NCBI GenBank assembly: GCA_904063045.1
Contig: CAJFCJ010000029.1
Location: forward strand, 531,778 to 595,777
DNA: 64,000 bases
Direction: 5' to 3'
Source of the DNA: Dimorphilus gyrociliatus
Lineage: Eukaryota > Annelida > Polychaeta > Dinophilidae
Shown here: piece after piece, positions 47,242 through 57,735 of the stretch
How positions within the stretch are numbered: position 1 is the stretch's first letter
Layout of the letters: every line of letters starts with the position of its first letter
Notes under the pieces: generated by a model
What the model saw: only the letters and a program-made list of their open reading frames with translations
Told to the model about the DNA's origin: nothing
Database searches by the model: none
Program-made: the position numbers and the translations under genes

Positions 47242-47889
47242 TCAGTGAGGAGACCTCAACGAAACCGGATCAGCAGTAGAAGAAGAGGAAGAGAGGACGG
47301 CAGAGCGGGCACCCAGAACCGAAGAGGAAGAAGATGCAGCCGTAGTAGCAGTGGTAGTAGAGGTAGTAGAGGTAGAAGAGGGGGAGGGAGAACCGGTAAT
47401 GTCCATAACACGCGAGACAGGTGTAGAGGTGACGGGAACGGAGATGGGAGAGTTAGAGAGGATATCCGAAACAGGCACACACACACACACAGGATCGGCA
47501 GGGGGAATAAACAAAGAACGAGGAGGGAAGGAGCGTCGGGCCGCGGGAAGGCAGAGAAGACGTTCTTGAGAGGCCAGCCGCACATCAGCCGCACATAACA
47601 TATCCGCCATGTATCCAGCATCCTCGTCCTCTGCAGCGCCCACTGCCGGACCAAAGTCCAGGCCGTTGTCTTCCGCGGGGACGCTAGCTAAAGAGCCCGC
47701 ATCCTGCTTTGCCGCGTCTTCCATCTCGTCATCACGCCGAACAGGAGACTTGTCCATGAGCTCAGATAGAGTGGAGCCGTCGTTACTTTGTACAGCCCTA
47801 CCCATCGTCATCTGCTCCTCCGGTAGCCCTGAAAAGGGCTGTTTTGTAACTGTTCCACCTTGGGAGGTCTTAAGTGAGGCCTTCTCCAT
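47242..47889 (-). CDS. E2 N-terminal ORF, truncated
   Basis: 215 codons begin at the shared element start codon, 10 bases after the U2-like half. They comprise the acidic, then Ser/Thr-rich N-terminus. The frame runs through the internal junction and stops three codons beyond VSLR. It has no recognisable domain and no fingers. The stop results from the missing segment, which puts exon-like pieces out of frame. Confidence 0.7.
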   Translation of the reverse strand: MEKASLKTSQGGTVTKQPFSGLPEEQMTMGRAVQSNDGSTLSELMDKSPVRRDDEMEDAAKQDAGSLASVPAEDNGLDFGPAVGAAEDEDAGYMADMLCAADVRLASQERLLCLPAARRSFPPRSLFIPPADPVCVCVPVSDILSNSPISVPVTSTPVSRVMDITGSPSPSSTSTTSTTTATTAASSSSSVLGARSAVLSSSSSTADPVSLRSPH

Positions 47890-47898
47890 TGAGAAGAA

Positions 47899-48046
47899 GG
47901 GCCGAACTTGGAGGTACTGCTAGACCAAGTCAACCCAAGGATTCTTCGAAGCAAGCTTCTAGGAACCCAGACCACACAAAAATCCCGTAATCGTTATTAA
48001 GGCAACCCAATGGATTGCCAGCTAGCGATTAAACTAACTAGAACAG
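47899..48046 (-). other. Element-borne U2 3' half of E2 (no U2 5' end attached)
   Basis: Same 148-base U2-like half as E1, but preceded by the E3 3' end rather than U2 nt 1-40. It cannot form a full U2 and marks the target site that E3 presumably used. Confidence 0.85.
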
Positions 48047-49878
48047 AGTTATTTAAATGTATTATACAGGTAAAAGGAGGAGACAGTGTTTTTCAAATGC
48101 AGGATGAATGGCATAGAGGAAGTTAGGTAAACAAAAAGAAGGGGTAAAAGTGACATAGACGACAGGAGTTAAAGGCCAATGTGGACCAACAGGAACCGGC
48201 ACATGAGTAACAAATAGCAGAATTAGGAAATAGTATGGAAGCAAGGGAAAAGGGGTAAATCCCAGTGACAGAGGCACTTTACAATAATTTACGACACCCT
48301 TAATATATCACAGACACATAACGAACGAATAAACAATTAATAGCCAGTAATTTTAATGACCGTTAATGTGCGCGTCGTAGGCGTCCTTTGAGCCACGAAT
48401 CGCTTCCGCCACGCACAGCTGGGACAGCATACCCCGGTAGGCGAACGCTATGCCCAGAGCCCGAAAGACCTTGGAGTTCCCCCTGCACCAGGCGCCCAAA
48501 GAACCAACAGCAAATGGTAGAATCTCTACTGCCTTGTCTTGTCCCTCCAGCTCCGTTTTCAAGACCGCATACTTGTTGATCTTCTCCTGGGCAGCGCGAG
48601 CAAGGGCGCCAGGCCTTTCAAAGGGGACCGTGACGTCGATCAGCACCACCCTGTCATCCGCGCTCCTAATCACTATATCAGGGCGAAGGGCAGTGGAGGA
48701 TTCGGGCAACGCCCTGTTTACCGTAATGGTGGAACCGGGCGCCAGGCGGGCACCTTTGACCAGACGATCCTGGATGGCGTTATGGCGATCACCGTACAGG
48801 CCATACCCAGTACGGCAGTTGTTTAGGACATGCCGCACTGATTCCACTTGGAAGTGACAACGCCTGCAATCAGGCCTAACCCGGGCACTGTATCTGGACT
48901 TGACTGCATTGATCTGGAGAAGACCCAACCGAGCCCGAAAGATGAATCGGTAGTCCTTATACCGCAAGCCGAAGCCGGTGTAGAGGAAATGGTTGGAGAC
49001 AGGGTGCAAGCAGGTGTCCTGAAAGGACCTGCCCTGCTCCGCCAATTTAGCGAACTCTCTTACATTGAGCTCCGTGACCGCCGACCCTCAACGAAACCGG
49101 ATCAGCAGTAGAAGAAGAGGAAGAGAGGACGGCAGAGGGGGCATCCAGAACCGAAGAGGAAGAAGATGCAGCCGTAGTAGCAGTGGTAGTAGAGGTAGTA
49201 GAGGTAGAAGAGGGGGAGGGAGAACCGGTAATGTCCATAACACGCGAGACAGGTGTAGAGGTGACGGGAACGGAGATGGGAGAGTTAGAGAGGTTATCCG
49301 AAACAGGCACACACACACACACAGGATCGGCAGGGGGAATAAACAAAGAACGAGGAGGGAAGGAGCGTCGGGCCGCGGGAAGGCAGAGAAGACGTTCTTG
49401 AGAGGCCAGCCGCACATCAGCCGCACATAACATATCCGCCATGTATCCAGCATCCTCGTCCTCTGCAGCGCCCACTGCCGGACCAAAGTCCAGGCCGTTG
49501 TGTTCCGCGGGGACGCTAGCTAAAGAGCCCGCATCCTGCTTTGCCGCGTCTTCCATCTCGTCCTCACGTCGAACAGGAGACTTGTCCATGAGCTCAGATA
49601 GAGAGGAGCCGTCGTTACTTTGTACAGCCCTGCCCATCGTCATCTGCTCCTCCGGTAGCCCTGAAAAGGGCTGTTTTGTAACTGTTCCACCTTGGGAGGT
49701 CTTAAGTGAGGCCTTCTCCATTGAGAAGAAGGGCCGAACTTGGAGGTACTGCTAGACCAAGTCAACCCAAGGATTCTTCGAAGCAAGCTTCTAGGAACCC
49801 AGACCACACAAAAATCCCGTAATCGTTATTAAGGCAACCCAATGGATTGCCAGCTAGCGATTAAACTAACTAGAACAG
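48047..49878 (-). mobile_element. Retrotransposon E3, strongly shortened copy
   Basis: E3 is 1,832 bases with intact 5' U2-like half and intact 3' end. The equivalent of E1 29800-33931 is missing (4,132 bases, starting GTGAGT and ending CATTACTTAG behind a pyrimidine-rich tract). The donor side is the same base as in E2, the acceptor differs. RT and fingers are gone. Confidence 0.88.
48353..49721 (-). pseudogene. E3 remnant ORFs: N-terminus and endonuclease tail
   Basis: The N-terminal frame (49047-49721, 224 codons) passes the internal junction out of frame and ends soon after. The C-terminal frame (48353-49045, 230 codons) keeps the CCHC knuckle, RPD and Asp of the endonuclease but no RT. 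It is non-autonomous; whether either peptide is made is unknown. Confidence 0.75.
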
Positions 49879-49918
49879 ATACTACACTTTGATCTTAGCC
49901 AAAAGGCCGAGAAGCGAT
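49731..49918 (-). ncRNA. Chimeric U2 at E3
   Basis: Host-type nt 1-40 (49918 to 49879) joined to the element-borne half (49878 to 49731), full 188 bases. Sequence of the second half is nearly identical to that at 28967-29154. All stems and the Sm site are intact, so this should give a working U2 if transcribed. Confidence 0.85.
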
Positions 49919-50340
49919 AACATCCATCTTTTCATCAGTTTTTTTATGCGTTTCGAGCCTATTTCCGTTACTTTTTGTCCCTGCGATTCGAAATTTAGAA
50001 CCTTTTTGTAGTACTATCTTATTTTCATAAACGCACGGAGCGGTTTTCGCCTCACATTGATTTAGAATTTTTGTGAAATATTTTTTCATTGCTAATTCAA
50101 AAATGTTAGAACGACTAGATTATTGAGAATAGGTCACTAACTGCTTTGTTTTTAAAATTTGGTAGCACTTTGAAGTTTCCTTTTACAAACGGTAGACGGC
50201 GTCTTTTGCAAATTCAGTAATTTGTAGATGGCGTATGATGGCATTTTTAACGGATGCTTATGTCTGTAGATGGCGTATCTTTCCAATTTATCAGTCGTTA
50301 TTTATCTGGTAGATGGCGTCATTATTCCTTTTTCTCGTGT
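49919..50340 (-). promoter_or_regulatory. U2 snRNA promoter upstream of E3
   Basis: Same block as before 27090 and 28967, including the candidate PSE and the CGCCATCTA cluster, with a few substitutions. Confidence 0.65.
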
Positions 50341-51612
50341 ACTAATATTATCTTTAAATTTAGTGAAATAGGAAAGAAGTGATACTTATACTTTTTGAAA
50401 TTTACAGTTTAATCTTCAAAAATTTTTAACTGTATCAAGATTATCATTCGGTTTTTTTTCTAAAGTTTCATTTAAGTGGTTTTTTATTTTTGAATTCTGT
50501 TATTTTGTAATTAATCTTTATAAAATTCGATTTAGAACAGTTTGACTTTAAAGAATTACAGTATATAGATACCAGATAGACCGAATTATCCGACTCATCA
50601 ATAAAAAGTTTTGTTTGTACTCCAGTCTTTTCTAGGGGTTACAAGGGCGATACAAATTTCGGCGATACATTTATATCTACTGGAAGTGGAGGCAGGGATC
50701 ACTCCGGTAAAAAATAGTGCGCCAAGTAGTCAAAAGTGCACCAGTTTTACCAATGCGTTGTTTCCCGCTAATAATTTGATAAAAAGGGTAAATTCAAAAA
50801 CTATAGACGCGCAAGAGATATGTCCAATGGAACCGTTAACAACGCGAATGTGAAAGGGTATGTGGATTTCGAAATAATACATAGCGAGCGTGTATAGAAA
50901 CCTTCAAAACGCCGCCGCCGTTGCTTGGTTGTTATGTAGTACCAAGTGAAACCAGGAGAAATCCTGTGAAAGCTTATTGATCCTTTGACCGCAGAAAAAT
51001 ACCGAGAACCAATCGCGTAAGATAGTTCTAATCTACCACTATGTCCACTGGAGGCATCGCCAACACAACTACGATTTAGAAGTAGAGGACAAGACCATCT
51101 ACGACGTAGATGACAACCAAAATTTCATGATGAGGGAGTTCAGGATTGGCATGTGTGAGTGTTAACTTGATTGGAAGCGTCTAATAATAGTTGTAATGCT
51201 TTTTCCAGTTAGATGTCTGGAGATTGGGCAGTGAATAGTAAATCACCGACGTGTACTTCTGCCACTTTTTCTCCACATGCCACACGTCCACCAGATAATT
51301 ATACAAATAATAAATTATTTTTCCGCCGTCCACACTTGGCCTTCCAGAGTTTCAAGCGCTGAAGAAACGTTGATTTATAATTCTTGTTATGAAGAAAGAA
51401 AGCAATTGTGGTTTGATTCTTCTGCAATATGATAATGCCGACGTAGAAGCTTTTTTCATACTACCCGGTAGCGTGGACCATTTCTGGAACATAAATAAAA
51501 ATAAATTGTATAAATGTACTGAAAATCCCACTTAACCTCAAAAGGACAAGAGGTTCTTTTCCCTTATATGTGCTATTGTTTTAGAGTAGAAATTTTCTTC
51601 CGTAGAAGAAAA
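50341..51612 (-). repeat. U2 array spacer, short form, inverted
   Basis: Nearly identical to the reverse complement of 27277-28569, with the same internal deletion point (ACCAGTTTTACCAATGC at about 50741-50757). Confidence 0.85.
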
Positions 51613-51759
51613 TGGGCCAAACTTGGAGGTACTGCTATACCAAGTCAACCCGTGAGAAAACTTAAGCAAGCTTAATGCTTTCTCTGAAGACAAAAATACT
51701 GTTAACCATATTAGATAACACAGTGTGTTATCAGTTAGCGGTTAAACTAACTAGAACAG
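51613..51759 (-). pseudogene. Orphan U2 3' half (host type) downstream of E4
   Basis: Host-type U2 nt 41 to the end, followed by the host hairpin and spacer. The matching U2 5' end lies about 12 kb away at 63747, beyond the two stacked elements E4 and E5. Confidence 0.93.
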
Positions 51760-52077
51760 AGTTATTTAAATGTATTATACAGGTAAAAGGAGGAGACAGT
51801 GTTTTTCAATTGCAGGATGAATGGCATAGAGGGAGTTAGGTAAACAAAAAAGAGGGGTATAAGTGACATAGACGACAGGAGTTAAAGGCCAATGTGGACC
51901 AACAGGAACCGGCACATGAGAACAAATAGCAGAATAGGATTGATGTAGAAGCAAGGGAAAAGGGGTAAATCCCAGTGACACAGGCACTTTACAATAATTT
52001 ACGACACCCTTAACATATCACAGACACATAACAGACGAAAAAACGAATAAACAGTTGATAGCCAGTACATTTTTATT

Positions 52078-55000
52078 TTAATGACCGTTAATGTGCGCGT
52101 CGTAGGCGTCCTTTGAGCCACGAATCGCTTCCGCCACGCACAGCTGGGACAGCATACCCCGGTAAGCGAACGCTATGCCCAGAGCCCGAAAGACCTTGGA
52201 GTTCCCCCTGCACCAGGCGCCCAAAGAACCAACAGCAAATGGTAGAATCTCTACTGCCTTGCCTTGTCCCTCCAGCTCAGTTTTTAGGACCGCATACTTG
52301 TTGATCTTCTCCTGGGCAGCGCGAGCAAGGGCGCCAGGCCTCTCAAAGGGGACCGTGACGTCGATCAGCACCACCCTGTCATCCGCGCACCTAATCACTA
52401 TGTCAGGGCGAAGGGCAGTGGAGGATTCGGGCAACGTCCTGTTTACCGTAATGGTGGAACCGGGCGCCAGGCGGGCACCTTTGACCAGACGATCCTGGAT
52501 GGCGTTATGTCGATCACCGTACAGGCCATACCCAGTACGGCAGTTGTTTAGAACATGCCGCACTGATTCCACTTGGAAGTGGCACCGCCTGCAATCAGGC
52601 CTAACCCGGGCACTGTATCTGGACTTGACGGCATTGGTCTGGAGAAGACCCAGCCGAGCCCGAAAGATGAATCGGTAGTCCTTATACCGCAAGCCGAAGC
52701 CGGTGTAAAGGAAATGGTTGGAGACAGGGTGCAAGCAGGTGTCCTGGAAGGACCTGCCCTGCTCCGCCAATTTAGCGAACTCTCTAACATTGAGCTCCGT
52801 GACCGCCGACCTAAGTAATGGGAAAGGTTCGTGGGTGCGACGGATACGGATAGCTAGGGGTTCGAGGTTGCGTTCGTCATCCCCAAACGACAATTCCTGC
52901 CAGTTGGATTGGACCTCGTGGCGAAATTGCGGCTGGTTCTGGTGCCAACTCCTACTCACCGTGGCGGTAATGGTAGGCGTAAGGGCGTCATCAAGGTGCC
53001 ATTCAAGGTTTATAGATTTGTGCAAGCGCCTGGAGGCCGACCTAGTGACTGACATCACCGTCTGAGCGGAAGAGGAGGAAGAGGAGAAAGGAGGAGTCGT
53101 TGACCCGTTGAGGTAAGAGGCCAAAACGTCCCCTGTAAGAGCGGTGCCGCGGGCCACTCTGGCCTTAGCGGCCTTAACAAGAGTTGCGCAGGCGATAAAG
53201 CGGATGGTAGGGTCCTCCGATTTGAGGAGTTGAAAAGTGTGTCCCACACGGGCTATGTCCACCTCTACCCTAGTGGGGATTAGGCCTACACCGCCCATTT
53301 TAGCGGGAGCGGCAAAGAACGACCTAGCGGCGTTGTTTGTGGTGGCCATGGTGGTGCGGATAGCGCGAATAACCATCGAATCGAGGTCCGCTAGTTCCTC
53401 CTTAAGGAAACGGTGGGTTCGCAGTGCGAATTGAATACGGGGGAGAATGAAGGCCTTGATGGAGGACACCTTTTGCCAGGGCGCGAGGTTGGACTCCATA
53501 GTAAGCCGAAGAAGGGAGCGGATCCTCTCAATCACCCCATCATCCTTGAGAAGCTCCTTCCTGAAGCCAATGGGCGTGCCCAGATAGGTGTAGGTCTCCT
53601 CAAGGCCTAGCGCCTTAATAGGTTCGTTAGCCACGAATAGGGGGGTCGGGTCGGCGACTCCACGATGGAGGCACAAGGTAGCGCATTTACGCGGAGCAAA
53701 TTTTAGGTTTGCCAGACCCGCCGACCGCTCGGCAACATTGAGGAGGTGTTGCAGACCACGGCGAGAGTTTGCGACCACCACAAGGTCATCGGCATAGGCT
53801 AGACCGCAAATGGATACGGACCTTAGACCTAGGACAGCCGCCTGAGCGGCGATCTTGAACCCATCTCTGTCTTTTGAGGCGTTAACGCTACGTAGAGCTC
53901 CCTCAAAGCAGAGATTAAAGAGGAAGGGGCTGAGACCGTCGCCCTGCCTAACACCTTTGTGGATGGAAATGGGTGCTGTGCATCCTTCCGTCGTGATAAC
54001 CTCCGTAGTGGCGTTGGTATATACATTCCGGATAAGGTTAACGAGACTGGGCGGCACTCCTACAAGGGACAACATGTCGAAGATAACGCAATGGGGGATA
54101 GAGGGGAAGGCTTGCGCAATATCGACGAATCCTAGGCAGATGCGTTTATCACTACGTTTGGCCTCGTCAAGGGCCGAGGTCAAGGCGAAGTTATGCTCGA
54201 AGACACCGGGGGCCGTAGTAAATCCCCTTTGCTCCTTGCTAAGGATATCATTGTCTCTGGCCATCTACTCAGACGCCGGGCCAGCAGACTACTAAAAAGT
54301 TTGTAAATGGTAGAGAGGAGGGCAATAGGCCTACAGTTGGCCGGCAGCGAAGGGTCGAGATCCTTTTTGGGGATCATTATAGTGCGAGACCGCTTCAGAC
54401 AGGAGGGAATCTGTCCATGTCGCCAGAACAACCTATAGAAAGCCCTGAGGGTTAAGCCTTTCGGATCGAATTTCTTAAGATCCTTGTAGGTGATGCCGTC
54501 AAGACCGGGAGCAGAGTTGTTGGTTCGCTTAAGCTGGCCGACAATCTCAGCGCGGGATGGGGACGGAGCAAGGGGTGGTTAGGGTCGGTCAATTCTATGC
54601 CGTCGATGGCCCTGCTTTCGAAGTTAAAGGTATCGGGGGTGAGAGCAGGGGGGATTTCATTGGCGAGTTGAACGTCTTCTGGGTCAGGCGGTGGGGCCGC
54701 GGCCGGAAGAAACTCCCTGTCGGGAGACCACTGATATGAAGGAGGAGGAGGGGCGACCGATTCAATAAAGAAAGAGGTCATATCTTCAATGGAAGCGGAA
54801 CACTTGGTCTCCTCAGGGTTAGCGATACGGCGGAAAGTGCTAGCCGGATTACGCTTGTAGGCCCTTTGGATATTAGTAGCCGCTTGCCATTGATTGTTAG
54901 CCGCATTCGGAGGGGGGCGAGCAAAGTTCCTATTCGCGACTCTACCGCCAGCACTCTCATGCACCCTGGACTTGGCGTTGGAAATGGCGAGAACCCAGGC

Positions 55001-57578
55001 GTCGAAAACTTCTTCCACGCGGGACCATTCGGACTGACTTCCAATAATCTTGGGGGCAAACTCAGTTAGGATAGCGGCAGCGAAACCCGAAAGTTGCTCC
55101 TCGCGTTCCCGTTCAAGCTGTTGATGGGACACGTGCGCAGGAGGAGGGGACGGGGGGTCGGGGAGGAGACTGTTATTATTATTATCATTAGTAACCTCGT
55201 GGTCACGGGACACCGACCGATCCAACCGCGGAGGGGGAGACCAATCTCGAGCGGGAGAGCGGGGACAAGAAAGCGGGGGGGGAGAAGAGGAAGAAGGGAC
55301 GAGAGAACTGGGGATAATGTCAGCGTCCTCGTCGTAGGAACCATCCCTCTCCGTATCGCACGAAGGCGGCGGGGGGGAATCGGGGACCACCAGGGGCGCC
55401 ACCGGTGACGAGTCGATACCGGGGGCAAGGGTAGGCCTAGGTGGGGAGGGATTAGAGGCGACGCGTTCTTCACGGATAAGTTGACTTAGGCTTGTGGAAG
55501 AAGGGCGCGGGGGAGGCGGGGGAGACATCACGGAGGCAGGACCAGCGGCCGAGTCCGGAGAGCTCAACCCCTTATTAACTTTAGGCGGGGAAATCTGACC
55601 TTTAGGCGGGGAAATCCGCTCTTTAGGAGGGGAAATCCGAGCTTGGGCAGAGGGGTTCGGACCTGTAGTTGGGGGGAACGAACTGTCTTGGTCGGAGCAC
55701 CGACTTTAGGAGGAGGTTTCCCAGCCTCCGTCGGTCGTGCAAGGGTGGCCCTAGAAGAGGAGGAAGAAACAACCGAACCCGAATCTGGGATCGCACTGGC
55801 CGGGGGTATTTTTGGGACGAGTGCTGAGGAGGAGATAACCTTACGGGGACGGGGTTTCCTGATCTTACTATTATTTTTGTTTTTAGAAGGCGACGGCGGC
55901 AGAGTGGCGAGCGGCAAGAGAGCCTTTGCGGAAGGAAGAGCCGGGGGGGAGATTTGACCACTTTCGCAAACGAGCCATTCGGCAGAGCGGGAAGAGTGGG
56001 AATGGTGGCGGGGGAAGGCCCAACAGAGATGCGTTGGACAATGGGCTGGGAAGGGGGGGACTGGGATGCAGCGGCAGGAGAGTCCGAGTCATCTAAATAG
56101 ATGGACGAGGGATGACCCCCATGATCGCGGTTGAAATGTCTCTTCACAATCCCCAGTGAACGGAAGAAATGGCGACAGCCCCGACACATAAAGGTCACTT
56201 GCTTAGCGTGGACGGAGCGGATGTGGGCTGAAATCCTGTTGGTAGTGCCGGAAAAGTTGTTGCAAACAGGGCACATTCTATCCAGAAGAGGATAGGTTAA
56301 CGGGATGTCGGTAGGGAGAAGGGGAACGGTAGGAGGAGACGCGGCGGAGACATTAGCTCCGGAAATGCACACGCAGGGCGACACCTTGCAAGGACATTGC
56401 GCGGACACAGAAGCAACGACCGGCGGAGGCCTAGGCGCGTTGGGAGGAATTGTCACACGGTCTGAGTCAGCCGCTGCCTGATTAGGACAGGGGGCCGGCG
56501 CAGGCCTACTCGTGGGAGAAAGATTCTTCTCACAGACAGGGGCAGCGGAGGGATTAGCGGTTGGCTGAGGCCTATCTGTGGGAGCGTTAACCGGAGTACC
56601 GGCCACGCTAACCGAAGTCCCACAGGATGATTTTGAATTATCAACAGGTACAATGGCGGACGAGGGAGGAACAGCGGCGACAACAGCAGAGGCACCACCA
56701 ACCGAACGACGCCGTTCGGAGTTGTAAAAAGTTTGCGTAGCAACCCTTATGGGGGCTATTGCGGGTGCAGGAGAAGAAGCAGCCTTCTTCTTCTTGGCCG
56801 CGAGGGAACGAGTATAGATAGGGGAACGGTCAGGTACAGGGACAGCAACAGTAACAACAGATGGGGCGGGACGGGACTTGGACGGGGGACGAGAAGGAGG
56901 GACAGACACAGAAACATGACCGCCAGGAACAGCCGTACTCACCCTCGACGAAACCGGATCAGCAGTAGCAGAAGAGGAAGAGAGGACGGCAGAGGGGGCA
57001 CCCAGAACCGAAGAGGAAGAAGATGCAGCCGTAGTAGCAGTGGTAGTAGTAGTAGAGGTAGTAGAGGTAGAAGAGGGGGAGGGAGAACCGGTAATGTCCA
57101 TAACACGCGAGACAGGTGTAGAGGTGACGGGAACGGAGATGGGAGAGTTGTTGTCCGAAACAGGCACACACACACACACAGGATCGGCAGGAGGAGTAAA
57201 CAAAGAACGAGGAGGGAAGGAGCGTCGGGCCGCGGGAAGGCAGAGAAGACGTTCTTGAGAGGCCAGCCGCACATCAGCCGCACATAACATATCCGCCATG
57301 TATCCAGCATCCTCGTCCTCTGCAGCGCCCACTGCCGGACCAAAGTCCAGGCCGTTGTCTTCCGCGGGGACGCTAGCTAAAGAGCCCGCATCCTGCTTTG
57401 CCGCGTCTTCCATCTCGTCATCACGTCGAACAGGAGACTCGTCCATGAGCTCAGATAGAGAGGAGCCGTCGTTACTTTGTACAGCCCTGCCCATCGTCAT
57501 CTGCTCCTCCGGTAGCCCTGAAAAGGGCTGTTTTGTAACTGTTCCACCTTGGGAGGTCTTAAGTGAGGCCTTCTCCAT
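52078..57578 (-). pseudogene. Element E4 ORF: zinc fingers, RT, RLE (frameshifted)
   Basis: The first 651 codons (57578 down to 55623) are open and show the fingers best: CPVC at residue 436 onward with H-x4-H, then CRGC with HFNRDH, both C2H2 with 12-residue spacing. Single-base losses against sister copies occur at about 55950, 55677, 54560 and 54264. Three of these are in runs of five or more G. The last open stretch (52078-54264, 728 codons) holds motif A to the endonuclease. None of the four sites is shared with E1. Confidence 0.75.
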
Positions 57579-57587
57579 TGAGAAGAA

Positions 57588-57735
57588 GGGCCGAACTTGG
57601 AGGTACTGCTAGACCAAGTCAACCCGAGGATTCTTTGAAGCAAGCTTCTAGGAACCCAGACCACACAAAAATCCCGTAATCGTTATTAAGGCAACCCAAT
57701 GGATTGCCAGCTAGCGATTAAACTAACTAGAACAG
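57588..57735 (-). other. Element-borne U2 3' half of E4 (no U2 5' end attached)
   Basis: Same U2-like half as in E1, directly behind the E5 3' end. It shows that E5 joined at the base where a U2 target would be cut. Confidence 0.85.

Larger units (their letters stand above)
43856..48046 (-). mobile_element. Retrotransposon E2, internally shortened copy
   Basis: E2 is 4,191 bases with both ends. It lacks the equivalent of E1 29800-31571. The missing piece starts GTGAGT and ends AACAG, and carries TACTAAT about 18 bases before its end, so it fits an excised intron. With E3 it shares subfamily markers (extra LSN residues after VSD, GTTGAGG at the junction, no AATAAA after the stop). It lies head-to-tail directly behind E3. 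Confidence 0.88.
51760..57735 (-). mobile_element. Retrotransposon E4, full length
   Basis: 5,976 bases, the same length as E1 and nearly identical to it. Its U2-like half (57588-57735) abuts the 3' end of E5 rather than U2 nt 1-40. The 3' junction is of the AACT type. Confidence 0.9.
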